30,887 nucleotides of DNA from JAIVGV01 sp035295985 (GCA_035295985.1 DATHBT010000019.1:1-30887), one strand, 5' to 3'. Shown: positions 8,438 to 17,161, counted from the first letter of the stretch. The notes: generated from the sequence alone by a model not told the origin. Made by a program: numbers and translations.

Positions 8438-10528
8438 TTAACGTGTGCTGCCCGCGCCGGCCGCCGCCGTCTGGCCGGGCTGCAAGTATTTGCCGAGCCA
8501 CGCGAGCACGGCGCCGTACCAGTGCTCGGAGTTGGCGGGCTTCAGTATCCAGTGGCCCTCGTCGGGGAAGTAGAGGAGGCGCGAATCCACCCCCTGCTTC
8601 TGCAAGGCGGTGAAGAGTTGCAGGCCCTGATCGATGGGGACGCGGAAGTCCATCTCGCCGTGGGTGACGAGCGTCGGCGTCTTGAAGTTCTTCACGTACA
8701 TGTGGGGCGAGAGCCGGTCGTACAACTCCGGGTTCTCCCACGGCGCGCCCTTGAACTCCCACTCGACGAACCACAGCTCCTCGGTCACGCCGTACATGCT
8801 CGCGAGGTTGTAAACGCCCGCGTGCGAGACGAGCGCCTTGAACCTGGCGCGCGGGTCGTCGTTGTGGCCGAGAATCCAGTTGACCATGTAGCCGCCGTAT
8901 GACGCGCCGGCCGCGCCGATGCGCGACTCGTCCACGTTGCCCTGCGCGATGGTGTGGGCCACGCCCGTCATGATGTCCTCGTAAACCTTGCCGGCCCAGT
9001 CGGCGGAAATCTCGTCAACGAAGGTCTGGCCGAAGCCGGTCGAGCCGCGCGGGTTGGGCATGAAGACCATGTAGCCGGCCGAGGCGTAAATCTGCGGGTT
9101 CCAGCGGTAGCTCCACGCGTCGTTCCAGGCTCCCTGCGGCCCGCCGTGGATGAGGACGAGCAGCGGGTATTTTTTGTTGGGCTGAAAATTGATCGGCTTG
9201 AAGCGCCAGCCTGCGATGCGCGTGCCGCCCGCGCCCGCCCACGTCAGTTCCTCCGCGGGAGGAAGGTAAAACTTCGCGAGCGCGGCGTCATTCGCGCGCG
9301 TCACCTGCGTGACGGGGCCGGCCGTGGCCGCACTTGTCAGCGTGACTTTATAAATCTCGGTGGGCGCGGTCGCAGAGGTGCGCGAGAAGACGAGAGTGCG
9401 GCCGTCTTTCGAGAGGTTGAGATCGTCGTTGAAGCCTTCGATCAGTTTCACGGCGCGGCCCGTGTCGGTCGGGGCGACGAAGACGGGGTGGCGGCCGCGC
9501 TCGCCGGAGGTGAAGTAAACGAACTTGCCGTCGGGCGAGAACCTGAAACTCTCGACGAAGTTGTCGAAGCCCGTGATCACCTCGCGCGACGTGCCGGCCT
9601 GCCGGTCGTAGAGCATCAGCCGCCAGCGGTCGGCCTCGAAGCCCGCGCGCTCCTGCGAGCGGTAGGCGATGAATCGGCCGTCGGGCGAGTATTGCGGCGA
9701 CTGATCCGAGCCGCGGTTCGCGCCCGTGATGCGCTTCGCCTCGCCCCCGGCGACGGGCACGACGAAGATGTCGTTGTTCGTCGAGGTGGCTTCGACCTTG
9801 TCCGTGTTGCGCGCGAAGGCCAGCTCCTTCGAGTCGGGCGAGAAGGCGTAGTCGGTCGGCCCGCCCAGGGAGAAGGGCGGGGCGTCGAAGTCGCCGGGCG
9901 TCAGATCGCGCGCCGCGCCGCCCTCGGAGGAGACGACGAAGACGTGCGTGCGCTTGCCGTCCTTCCAGGCAGTCCAGTGGCGGTAGAGGAGGCGATCAAT
10001 CGTCCTGGCCTTGACCTTGTTCTCCTCCGCTTGCTGAGCGCGCCGCTTGTTGCACTCGTCGTCGGCGCAGTCGGGATAAACGTCGGAGACGAAGGCGATG
10101 AGCCGCCCGTCGGGCGACCAGACGGGATCGCCCGCGCCGGTGGAAATGTTGGTGATCTGTTTGGACTGCCAGCTCGCCGTGTCGAAGGCATGAATCTGCC
10201 CGCCCGTGACGTAGGCCAGGCGTCGGCCGTCGGGCGACCAGCGCGGCGTCGTCGCGTTCGCCGCGCCGCTCGTCAACTGCTTCGGCTCGCCGCCGTCTAT
10301 CGAGACGAGGTAGAGCTGCGTGCGGTTGCGGTTGGCGGCAACGTCCGGCACGGTCATCTGGAAGGCGATCCAGCGGCCGTCGGGCGAGAGCTGCGGATCG
10401 GCCACGCGGCGCAGCTTCAGCATCTCGGCGACGGTCAGCGGCTGCGTGCCGCCCTGCGCCGCCGCCGTGAGGCTGAACGCGAGCAGGACGACCAGGGCCG
10501 ACAGGAGAGAGTTGACGGGGCGCTTCAT
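8438..10528 (-). CDS. secreted S9 family (prolyl oligopeptidase / acylaminoacyl peptidase type) serine peptidase
   Basis: The protein has 696 residues. The ATG at 10528 is preceded by GAGGAG 7 bases upstream. Residues 1-25 are a signal peptide (LSALVVLLAFSLTAAAQ). Residues about 40-400 form a PD40/WD40-like beta propeller with repeated SPDGR motifs (SPDGRWIAF, SPDGRRLAY, SPDGRLIAF, SPDGRFIAY). The C-terminal alpha/beta hydrolase domain (about 430-680) carries HGGPQGAW as oxyanion-side motif, the nucleophile elbow GASYGGY with Ser543, and the remaining triad members Asp627 (EMDFRVP) and His659 (DEGHW). Members of S9 release dipeptides or N-acylated residues from short peptides. Here the enzyme is probably periplasmic and used for peptide scavenging. 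The insertion CADDECNKRR near residue 153 has two cysteines that could form a disulfide. Single-gene transcript with its own terminator. Confidence 0.95.
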   Translation of the reverse strand: MKRPVNSLLSALVVLLAFSLTAAAQGGTQPLTVAEMLKLRRVADPQLSPDGRWIAFQMTVPDVAANRNRTQLYLVSIDGGEPKQLTSGAANATTPRWSPDGRRLAYVTGGQIHAFDTASWQSKQITNISTGAGDPVWSPDGRLIAFVSDVYPDCADDECNKRRAQQAEENKVKARTIDRLLYRHWTAWKDGKRTHVFVVSSEGGAARDLTPGDFDAPPFSLGGPTDYAFSPDSKELAFARNTDKVEATSTNNDIFVVPVAGGEAKRITGANRGSDQSPQYSPDGRFIAYRSQERAGFEADRWRLMLYDRQAGTSREVITGFDNFVESFRFSPDGKFVYFTSGERGRHPVFVAPTDTGRAVKLIEGFNDDLNLSKDGRTLVFSRTSATAPTEIYKVTLTSAATAGPVTQVTRANDAALAKFYLPPAEELTWAGAGGTRIAGWRFKPINFQPNKKYPLLVLIHGGPQGAWNDAWSYRWNPQIYASAGYMVFMPNPRGSTGFGQTFVDEISADWAGKVYEDIMTGVAHTIAQGNVDESRIGAAGASYGGYMVNWILGHNDDPRARFKALVSHAGVYNLASMYGVTEELWFVEWEFKGAPWENPELYDRLSPHMYVKNFKTPTLVTHGEMDFRVPIDQGLQLFTALQKQGVDSRLLYFPDEGHWILKPANSEHWYGAVLAWLGKYLQPGQTAAAGAGSTR

Positions 10529-10793
10529 AAAAACTCCTCGTGCGTCGTGTGATTAAATTTTCGCGGGAGAATTGACGAACCGAAATTTATCACGAAAGGG
10601 GCGGGCGGTGAAACGCACGATACGCGAAGATGAAAGGATCGCCGCCGATGAGGGGAGGGCCTACGCCCGGACGGCGCAGCACGCGAGCGTCTGACGGCTC
10701 ACGCCCGCGCGCCGGCCGCCAACCCCGCGGCTTGCCGAAGCTCTCCCGGCGAGTGACTGGCGGGCAGGGGCGCAGTCGGAACTCCATTGAATT
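10529..10793. other. gene-free stretch upstream of the S9 peptidase
   Basis: Bases 10545-10600 are AT-rich relative to the window and should contain the peptidase promoter on the minus strand, but no strong box pair stands out. The remainder, up to the hairpin at 10794, is GC-rich and shows no supported gene. Confidence 0.3.
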
Positions 10794-10834
10794 GAAGAGG
10801 GGCGGATCGGCCTTACACCGATCCGCCCCTCTTC
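10794..10834 (-). terminator. 17-bp perfect hairpin downstream of the small secreted protein gene
   Basis: Arms 10794-10810 and 10818-10834 are perfect complements (GAAGAGGGGCGGATCGG and its reverse) with a 7-base loop. It begins 72 bases after the TAA of the 10906-11304 gene. The minus-strand tail (AATTCAATGG) lacks a real T tract, so it may act as a 3' stabiliser or a weak terminator. Confidence 0.55.
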
Positions 10835-10905
10835 TCACAAACCCGTCGGCCCGTGATGTCGCGCCCTGACCTCACGGCCCGACTCACGCCGGGCCTGGGC
10901 GCGCG

Positions 10906-11304
10906 TTACTGCGTGTCGCGCGCGGCTTCCGCCATGGCGGCGGCGACCTTCTCGCTGCTGACGACGGCGTACTTCCCGCCTATGGAGACGCTCGACAGGA
11001 GCTTGACGCCCGCGGCATCCTTAACGGTCGTGTAATCCGACTTGTACTTGCCGGCGCTCTTGACCTCTTCCAGGCGCGCCTGCGTCTGCGCGACGACCTT
11101 GTCGCCCTTGAGGATTTTCAACTCCTGCGTCTGCTCGTCGAAGGTGACCTTGTAGCTGCCCTTCTTGACGACCGTGTCGCCGACCGTCACGTCGGAGTTG
11201 ATGGTCACGCTGTTCTTCTTGACGTCCGCCAGGGCGGACGTGCCGAGCAGGGCGCAGACTACGAAGGCGAAGGCGATCCGGCGAATGGTTGCTGTCATCA
11301 TCAT
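10906..11304 (-). CDS. small secreted protein of unknown family
   Basis: The protein has 132 residues. Three consecutive ATG codons (11304, 11301, 11298) follow an AAAGGG Shine-Dalgarno. Any could be used, and spacing favours the second or third. A signal peptide of about 26 residues (IAFAFVVCALLGTSALA) is followed by a basic, beta-rich domain: VTVGDTVVKKGSYKVTFD, LKILKGDKVVAQTQARLEEV and a C-terminal SIGGKYAVVSSEKV. Similar short secreted proteins occur in acidobacterial genomes as hypothetical proteins, and I cannot name a function. The frame stays open far upstream to 11550, but that extension has no ribosome binding site and would bury the signal peptide. Its upstream region carries a 20-bp-periodic repeat that may bind a regulator. 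Confidence 0.8.
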   Translation of the reverse strand: MMMTATIRRIAFAFVVCALLGTSALADVKKNSVTINSDVTVGDTVVKKGSYKVTFDEQTQELKILKGDKVVAQTQARLEEVKSAGKYKSDYTTVKDAAGVKLLSSVSIGGKYAVVSSEKVAAAMAEAARDTQ

Positions 11305-11633
11305 ATTCCCTTTCGTGCCCCGTGCGGGGGAAGTGTACTGGTATGACTTACTGGGTTCGGAAGGGTGGCTGGTTCCACTTTCCTGAACTTCGATCCATTT
11401 TCTTGAATCGGGTTCCACGTTCGTTAAGTCGAACCCGACTGTCGGGATGAAAGACGACGGCGGCCGGTCGAATGTTGCATCTTTCTTCCGCGCCTCAAGC
11501 TGAATGGCGCGGGGGCGCTCGCCCTGGGTGAACCGCGCCTGCGACGGCACCTTTCGCGCCGCCGCGCCCGCGGGTTAGACTTCCGCCCGACCGGGACAGA
11601 ATCGCTTTTCTCGCCGAGAGGTTTTCACACGAA
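11305..11633. other. divergent intergenic region between the small secreted protein and the sialidase-like gene
   Basis: It should contain promoters in both directions. Direct repeats occupy 11371-11418. The plus-strand ribosome binding site of the next gene (GAGAGG) is near its end. No gene is supported: the open minus-strand frame across it lacks initiation signals. Confidence 0.4.
11371..11418. promoter_or_regulatory. 20-bp-periodic direct repeats, possible regulator binding sites
   Basis: GGTTCCAC occurs at 11371-11378 and again at 11411-11418, with a diverged copy CGATCCAT exactly midway at 11391-11398. Each is followed by similar bases (TTTCCTGAAC, TTTCTTGAAT). A 20-bp step is about two helical turns, so all three sites would face the same side of DNA. 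The block lies about 67 bases upstream of the minus-strand start. Confidence 0.4.
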
Positions 11634-12899
11634 ATGTTGACCACGATCTCCAGCGCGGCGTCGCGCGCGAAACTTACAGCGCCGCGCCTCGCGCGCTTCG
11701 CCGCCGCCTTCGCGCTCGTCGCCTGCTGCCAGGCGGCTTCGGCTCAGCCGGCGCGCGAGCTACAGTCGCCCGCGCTCGACAAGAGCGGGCAGGCGAATCT
11801 CGTGACCGACCGGCGCGGCCGTGTCTATCTGAGCTGGATCGACCGGACGCCGGACAACCTCTTCACTTTGCGCTTCAGCGTGCGTGAGGGAGCGGGCTGG
11901 TCGCGGCCCCGCACAATCGCGGAGGGGCGCAACTGGTTCGTCAACTGGGCCGACTTCCCCTCGCTCTTCGTGCTGCCCGACGGCTCGCTCGCCGCACACT
12001 GGCTCGTCAAGAGCGGCGCGGGCACTTACGCCTACGACGTTCACATGGCGCGCTCGTCGGACGGCGGCGCGACGTGGTCGAAGCCCACCGTCCCGCACCG
12101 CGACGCGACGCAGACAGAGCACGGCTTCGTCTCGATGTTCCCCGCGCAGGGCGGCCGGCTGCTCGGCGCTGTCTGGCTCGACGGGCGCGAGATGAAGGAG
12201 GACACGTCGGGCGGCGGGCACGGCCACGGGCACGGCGACATGACCTTGCGCTACGCCGCGCTCGGCGCGGACGGGAAGCCCTCGGACGAGGCGCTGCTCG
12301 ACGCGCGCGTCTGCGAGTGCTGCCAGACCTCGGCCGCCGCGACGCGCGACGGCGCGGTCGTCGTTTACCGCGACCGCTCGCCCGAAGAGATTCGCGACAT
12401 CGGCGTCGTGCGCCTCGTTAAGGGCAAGTGGACGCCGCCGCGCGTGCTGCACGCGGACGGCTGGAAGATCGACGCCTGCCCCGTCAACGGCCCTTCGGTC
12501 GCCTCGGACGGCGCGCTGCGTGCGGCCGTCGCGTGGTACACGGCGGCGGGCGAGAAGCCGCTCGTGCGCGTCGCCTTCTCCGCCGATCAGGGCGAGACGT
12601 TCTCAGCGCCCGTGACGGTGAGCGACGGCAGCCCCGCGGGCCGCGTCTCGGTCGCGATGCTTGCGGACGGGAGCGCGGTCGTCAGTTGGCTTGAGATCGC
12701 GGGAAGCGGCGGCGAGGTGCGCGCGCGTCGAGTGTGGCCCGCGGGGAAGATGTCCCAGCCAGTGAAGGTCGCCGCGACGGGCGTGGCGCGCTGGAACGGC
12801 TTCCCGCGCATGGCGCTCGCGGGCGACGCGCTCGTCTTCGCCTGGATCGCGGGCCGCGTCCTCACGGCCGAGCTGCCGGTGGCCGCTCTTGCCCCGTGA
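11634..12899 (+). CDS. secreted sialidase-fold (BNR / Asp-box) beta-propeller protein
   Basis: The protein has 421 residues. The ATG at 11634 follows GAGAGG at a rather long 12-base spacing. It has a signal peptide to about residue 37 (FALVACCQAASAQ). Asp-box-like motifs appear at about 140-150 (SSDGGATWSKP) and near 320 (SADQGETFSAP). These mark a six-bladed sialidase-type propeller. The typical catalytic arginine triad was not identifiable, so sialidase activity should not be assumed. A Cys cluster is present: C227-E-C229-C230 in RVCECCQT and C282 in DACPVNGP. A His/Gly run HGHGHGD spans residues 196-202. Both suggest metal binding. The predicted location is periplasmic or extracellular. 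It precedes the sugar dehydrogenase gene, which has its own promoter. Confidence 0.85.
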   Translation: MLTTISSAASRAKLTAPRLARFAAAFALVACCQAASAQPARELQSPALDKSGQANLVTDRRGRVYLSWIDRTPDNLFTLRFSVREGAGWSRPRTIAEGRNWFVNWADFPSLFVLPDGSLAAHWLVKSGAGTYAYDVHMARSSDGGATWSKPTVPHRDATQTEHGFVSMFPAQGGRLLGAVWLDGREMKEDTSGGGHGHGHGDMTLRYAALGADGKPSDEALLDARVCECCQTSAAATRDGAVVVYRDRSPEEIRDIGVVRLVKGKWTPPRVLHADGWKIDACPVNGPSVASDGALRAAVAWYTAAGEKPLVRVAFSADQGETFSAPVTVSDGSPAGRVSVAMLADGSAVVSWLEIAGSGGEVRARRVWPAGKMSQPVKVAATGVARWNGFPRMALAGDALVFAWIAGRVLTAELPVAALAP

Positions 12900-12935
12900 A
12901 TGGCTTTGAACCCGGTTATGCCGCTCCAACACTCC

Positions 12936-12964
12936 TTGACGCGCCGCGCGCCGGCCTAGATAAT
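12936..12964 (+). promoter_or_regulatory. strong sigma-70-like promoter for the sugar dehydrogenase gene
   Basis: TTGACG at 12936-12941 and GATAAT at 12959-12964 are separated by exactly 17 bases. The predicted start of transcription near 12971 would leave a leader of about 70 nt before the ATG at 13044. It lies in the 144-bp gap after the sialidase-like gene. Confidence 0.6.
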
Positions 12965-13043
12965 CGCCGCGTCAATCCCGGGCATCTCGCCCCAATCTCG
13001 ACGGCCCGCCTCAGCGTTAACATTTGGACACTTGGAATTTCGT

Positions 13044-16000
13044 ATGAACGGACATGAGCGGCGCGGCGCGCGCGCGGCACGGGCGGAAGCTTGCGCACGC
13101 TGGCCCCCGGCTTTCATCAACGGCCCGCGCGCCAAAAGTCTTTTCGCGCTCGCCCTGGCCGTTGCCCTCTACCTCGCGGGCGCCGCCGCGCGCGCACAGG
13201 CCGCGACGCTGCCGCCCGGCTTCTCGGAGACGCAGGTGGCGATCGGGCTGGGTCCCGCCACGGCGATGGCGTTCGCGCCCGACGGCCGCATCTTCGTCTG
13301 CCAGCAGCACGGGCACCTGCGCGTCGTCAAAAACGGCTCGCTCCTCCCGACGCCTTTTCTCTCCCTAACCGTTGACTCGCAGAGCGAGCGCGGACTGCTC
13401 GGCGTAGCCTTCGACCCTAACTTCGCGTCGAACCGCTTCGTCTACGTCTACTACACGGCGACGGAGCCGACCGTCCACAACCGCATCAGCCGCTTCACCG
13501 CGTCGGCCGCCAACCCGGACGTGGCCGAGGAGGGGAGCGAGGTCGTCGTCCTCGAACTCGAAACGCTCGGCTCGACCATCCACAACGGCGGCGCGATGCA
13601 CTTCGGCGCGGACGGCAGGCTCTACGTCGCGGTTGGCGACGGCGGGCTTCCGAGCCACGCGCAGTCTTACGCCAACAAGCTCGGCAAGATTCTCCGCATC
13701 AACCCAGACCCCGCGAACCTGATCCCGGCCGACAACCCGTTCCTCGACCGCACGGCGGGCACGAATCAGGCGATCTGGGCGCTGGGCCTGCGCAACCCCT
13801 ACACCTTCGCCGTCCAGCCCGGCACGGGACGCATCTTCGTCAACGACGTGGGCCAGAACACCTGGGAGGAGATCAACGACGTCGCGGGCGGGGCCAACTA
13901 CGGCTGGCCGTCTTGCGAGGGCAACTGCCCCGTCCCCTCGCCGACCCCGACCGTGAGGCCGCCCAACACCTTCACCGACCCAGTCTTCCAGTACCCCCAC
14001 AGGGGCGCGCAGCCCGCGGGCTGCGCGATCACCGGCGGCACCTTCTACAACCCGACGGCCGCGACGTTCCCCGCCGAATACGTCGGCAAGTATTTCTTCG
14101 TAGACTATTGCTCGGGCTTCATACGCTACATCGATCCCTCTAGCCCCTCAACTTCCGTCGAGTTCGCCACAGGCATCTCCTTCCCCCTGGATCTGAAAGT
14201 GGCTTCGGACGGGAGCCTTTGGTACTTGGAGCGCGGCGGCAGCCCCCGCCTGATGCGCGTCGCCTACGCGGCCGGCACCGATCCGCCCTCAATCGCCCAG
14301 CACCCGCAGAGCCAGACGGTGGCCGAAGGGGTTTTCGTCACCTTCACGGTGGTGGCCGAGGGGTCGGGCACGCTCCTCTACCGGTGGCAGCGCGACGGCG
14401 CGGACATCCCCGGCGCGACCTCGCAGAGCTACACGATCAACTCGGCCGATGGCGACAGCGGGGTGCGGTTCCGCGCCGTCGTCACCAACCCCTTCGGCAG
14501 CGCGACGAGCGACGCCGCCACGCTCACCGTCACGCCCAACACCGCGCCCTCCGCGCAGATTAACTCTCCCAACGTCGGCACGACCTACGCCGCGGGCGAC
14601 ACGGTCAACTTCTCCGGCGCGGGGTCGGACGCGCAGGACGGGCAGTTGCCGCCCAGCGCCTTCACCTGGCGCGTGGACTTCCACCACGACGATCACACGC
14701 ACCCGTTCGTCGCGCCCTTCTCCGGCGCGACCTCCGGTTCCTTCACCATCCCGGTCATAGGCGAGACCTCGGCCAACGTCTTCTACCGCGTCCACCTCTC
14801 GGTGACTGATTCGCGGGGCGCACCGCACCAAGTCTTCCGCGACGTGACCCCGCGCACGGCGGCTGTCACTCTGCGCACCGACCCCGCGGGCCTCCAACTC
14901 ACGCTCGACGGCCAGCCGCGCGCCGACGGCTACTCCGAGACGAACGTCGTCAACATACAGCGCACGCTCGGCGCACCCGTCTTGCAGACGGTTGGCGGCA
15001 TCACCTACAGCTTCGTCTCGTGGTCTGACGGCGGCGCTGCCACGCGCGACGTCAACGTGCCCGCCGCCGGCGCGGCTTACACGGCCAAATACATCGAGAA
15101 CCGTCCGCCCTCAATCACGCAACACCCGCCGAGTCGGGCGGTCGATGAAGGCGCTTCCGTCACCTTCGCGGTGGCGGCCGAGGGGTCGGGCACGCTCGGC
15201 TACCGGTGGCAGCGCGACGGCGCGGACATCCCAGGCGCGACCTCGCAGAGCTACACGATCAGCCCTGCTGTCATCGGGGACAGCGGGGCAAAGTTCCGCG
15301 CCGTCGTCACCAACGCCTTCGGCAGCGCGACGAGCGACGCCGCCACGCTCACCGTCACGCCGAACACCCCACCCATGGCGCAGATCAATTCGCCCGCCGC
15401 GGGTGCCAGCTACGCCGCGGGCGACACTATCAGTTTCTCCGGCTCCGCGACCGACGCGCAGGACGGCCAACTTTCCGCCAGCGCCCTCACTTGGCGCGTG
15501 GACTTCCACCACGACGATCACACGCACCCCTTCGTCGCGCCCTTCTCCGGCGCGACCTCCGGTTCCTTTACCGCCCCGGCGACGGGCGAGACCTCGGCCA
15601 ACGTCTTCTACCGCATCCACCTCTCGGTCACGGACTCGCGCGGCGCGTCGCACCAAGTCTTCCGCGACGTGACCCCGCGCACGGCGACCGTCACGCTCCG
15701 CACCAACCCGGATGGCCTGCAACTCACGCTCGACGGGCAGCCGCGCGCCGACGGCTACTCCGAGACTAATGTCGTCAACATGCGGCGCACGCTCGGCGCG
15801 CCGCCGTCGCAGATGGTCGGCGGCGTCAGCTACGATTTCGTCTCGTGGTCTGACGGCGGCGCGTTGACGCACAACGTCAACGCGCCCGCCGCCGACACGA
15901 CCTACACGGCCAGCTACGCGCGGCGCGCGGAAGCCGGCGAAGTCATCATCAGCGAGTTCCGCCTCGACGGCCCCGCGGGCGCGACGGACGAGTTCGTCGA

Positions 16001-17075
16001 ACTCCACAACCGGGCTGATCGCGACATCACGGTCGCCGCCGCGGACGGCTCGGCGGGCTGGGCGCTCGTCACCGCGCGCATCGACACGCGCGCCGGCCCG
16101 TCCGTCCCCATCGCCTACCACGTCATCCCGGCCGGCACTGTCATACGCGCGCGCTCCCGCTACCTCGTCGCCGGGGGGCAGTACAGCCTCGCCGGCTACG
16201 GCGGCCCGAACGCCGCAGCGCCCGACGCCACGACCGCCGAAGATTTAACCGGCGAAGACTCAAGCCGCCCCTTCGGCGGCCTCGGCCTGTTCCGCACGAC
16301 GAACCCTTCGGCCTTCGTCGCCGAACACAGGCTCGACGCCGTCGGGTGCGGCCTCTCGCTCCCGCTGCTCGTCGAAGGGTCTGGCGTCGGGCTGTGCGTG
16401 AGCGTCGGCACGGCCGCACAGAACGCCGCCGACTACAGCCTCGTGCGCCGTCTCAATTCCGGCGAGCCGCAGGACACGGGCGACAACGCCGCGGACTTCC
16501 AACTCGTCGCCGCCCAATTCCCGTTTGCGAGGCCGCCAGCGGGTACGCCCATCCCGGCCGCCCTCGGCGCGCCCGGCCCGGAGAACTCGAACGCGCCCGG
16601 CGTGCGCGCCTCGCTGCTGCGCGCCTCGCTCATACAGCCGCGCGCCCGCGCGTCGCAGGAGCCGAACCGCGTGCGCGATCTCGCGGCGGTCGCGAACGGG
16701 GCCGAGGGCACGCTCTCCGTCCGCCGCCGCTACACGAACAAGACGGGCGCCACCGTCACGCGCCTGCGCTTCCGCATCACGTACCTCTCGACTGCCGGCA
16801 ACCGCGCCGACAACGACGCAGACCTGCGCGCGCTGTCTTCAAATGACCTGACCGTTACGGGCGTCGCCGGCGAGGAGATGGTTCTGCGCGGCACGACGCT
16901 CGAAGGGCCGCCCGCTCAGGCGCAAGGCGGCGGCATCAACTCGACGCTCTCGGCCGACTCCGTCTCGCTCGCCTCGCCGCTCCAGCCCGGCCAGTCGATC
17001 AGCCTGCAGTTCCTCTTCGGCGTTCAAACGCGCGGCAACTTCCGCCTCCTCGTCAACGTCGAGGCGCTGCCGTGA
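13044..17075 (+). CDS. secreted PQQ-type glucose/sorbosone dehydrogenase fused to duplicated Ig-like modules and a lamin-tail-like domain
   Basis: The protein has 1343 residues from the ATG at 13044; a TTG at 13032 is an alternative and no clear ribosome binding site supports either. An unusually long basic N-terminus precedes a signal peptide core (SLFALALAVALYLAGAAARA). Residues about 55-410 are a soluble quinoprotein glucose dehydrogenase-like propeller: RGLLGVAFDPNF, IHNGG with candidate catalytic His180, FGADGRLYVAVGDGG, GLRNPYTFA with Arg250, and DVGQNTWEEIN. Residues 413-686 and 687-960 are two near-identical modules: an Ig-like domain (RWQRDGADIPGATSQSYTI), a PKD/Ig-like unit (FHHDDHTHPF) and a third strand-rich unit (VSWSDGG). 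Residues from about 963 resemble a lamin-tail domain (VIISEFRLDGPAG, DEFVELHN). The last 200 residues are unrecognised. Expected role: PQQ-dependent sugar oxidation at the cell surface, with the modules acting as spacers or binders. Confidence 0.9.
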   Translation: MNGHERRGARAARAEACARWPPAFINGPRAKSLFALALAVALYLAGAAARAQAATLPPGFSETQVAIGLGPATAMAFAPDGRIFVCQQHGHLRVVKNGSLLPTPFLSLTVDSQSERGLLGVAFDPNFASNRFVYVYYTATEPTVHNRISRFTASAANPDVAEEGSEVVVLELETLGSTIHNGGAMHFGADGRLYVAVGDGGLPSHAQSYANKLGKILRINPDPANLIPADNPFLDRTAGTNQAIWALGLRNPYTFAVQPGTGRIFVNDVGQNTWEEINDVAGGANYGWPSCEGNCPVPSPTPTVRPPNTFTDPVFQYPHRGAQPAGCAITGGTFYNPTAATFPAEYVGKYFFVDYCSGFIRYIDPSSPSTSVEFATGISFPLDLKVASDGSLWYLERGGSPRLMRVAYAAGTDPPSIAQHPQSQTVAEGVFVTFTVVAEGSGTLLYRWQRDGADIPGATSQSYTINSADGDSGVRFRAVVTNPFGSATSDAATLTVTPNTAPSAQINSPNVGTTYAAGDTVNFSGAGSDAQDGQLPPSAFTWRVDFHHDDHTHPFVAPFSGATSGSFTIPVIGETSANVFYRVHLSVTDSRGAPHQVFRDVTPRTAAVTLRTDPAGLQLTLDGQPRADGYSETNVVNIQRTLGAPVLQTVGGITYSFVSWSDGGAATRDVNVPAAGAAYTAKYIENRPPSITQHPPSRAVDEGASVTFAVAAEGSGTLGYRWQRDGADIPGATSQSYTISPAVIGDSGAKFRAVVTNAFGSATSDAATLTVTPNTPPMAQINSPAAGASYAAGDTISFSGSATDAQDGQLSASALTWRVDFHHDDHTHPFVAPFSGATSGSFTAPATGETSANVFYRIHLSVTDSRGASHQVFRDVTPRTATVTLRTNPDGLQLTLDGQPRADGYSETNVVNMRRTLGAPPSQMVGGVSYDFVSWSDGGALTHNVNAPAADTTYTASYARRAEAGEVIISEFRLDGPAGATDEFVELHNRADRDITVAAADGSAGWALVTARIDTRAGPSVPIAYHVIPAGTVIRARSRYLVAGGQYSLAGYGGPNAAAPDATTAEDLTGEDSSRPFGGLGLFRTTNPSAFVAEHRLDAVGCGLSLPLLVEGSGVGLCVSVGTAAQNAADYSLVRRLNSGEPQDTGDNAADFQLVAAQFPFARPPAGTPIPAALGAPGPENSNAPGVRASLLRASLIQPRARASQEPNRVRDLAAVANGAEGTLSVRRRYTNKTGATVTRLRFRITYLSTAGNRADNDADLRALSSNDLTVTGVAGEEMVLRGTTLEGPPAQAQGGGINSTLSADSVSLASPLQPGQSISLQFLFGVQTRGNFRLLVNVEALP
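14280..15922 (+). repeat. tandem duplication of an ~822-bp module inside the sugar dehydrogenase gene
   Basis: Copy 1 is about 14280-15101 and copy 2 about 15102-15922, an in-frame period of 274 codons. Long DNA blocks are identical, for example around the FHHDDHTHPFVAPFSGATSG coding segment, so the duplication or gene conversion is recent. Confidence 0.9.
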
Positions 17076-17077
17076 AG

Positions 17078-17161
17078 AGCCGTGACGGGTGACGGGTAAA
17101 CCGTGACGGGGGAGAGATCGGATTTTCCCGTCACCCGTCATGATTCACCTGTCACGGCTTT
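17078..17161 (+). repeat. palindrome built from GTGACGG heptads; also likely 3' hairpin of the dehydrogenase gene
   Basis: It begins 2 bases after the TGA at 17073-17075. The left arm contains GTGACGG three times in 7-base phase with one variant word; the right arm has GTCACCC, GTCATGA, TTCACCT and GTCACGG in the same phase. The outer stem pairs 17078-17092 with 17145-17159 (one mismatch) and ends in TTTT. An inner stem pairs GTGACGGG at 17103-17110 with 17127-17134. It could terminate transcription. Confidence 0.8.

Noticed and set aside
8250..8774. 174-codon minus-strand frame overlapping the peptidase 3' end and terminator
   Set aside because: It runs through a clear terminator and overlaps the catalytic domain of the S9 peptidase in another frame; no motif or ribosome binding site.
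10906..11550. Upstream-extended (214-residue) form of the small secreted protein
   Set aside because: The extension has no ribosome binding site and would place about 80 hydrophilic residues before an obvious signal peptide. AAAGGG supports the ATG cluster at 11298-11304.
11634..12899. True exo-alpha-sialidase
   Set aside because: Asp-boxes support the fold, but the catalytic Arg triad, Tyr/Glu pair and Asp acid were not identifiable, so only the fold is claimed.
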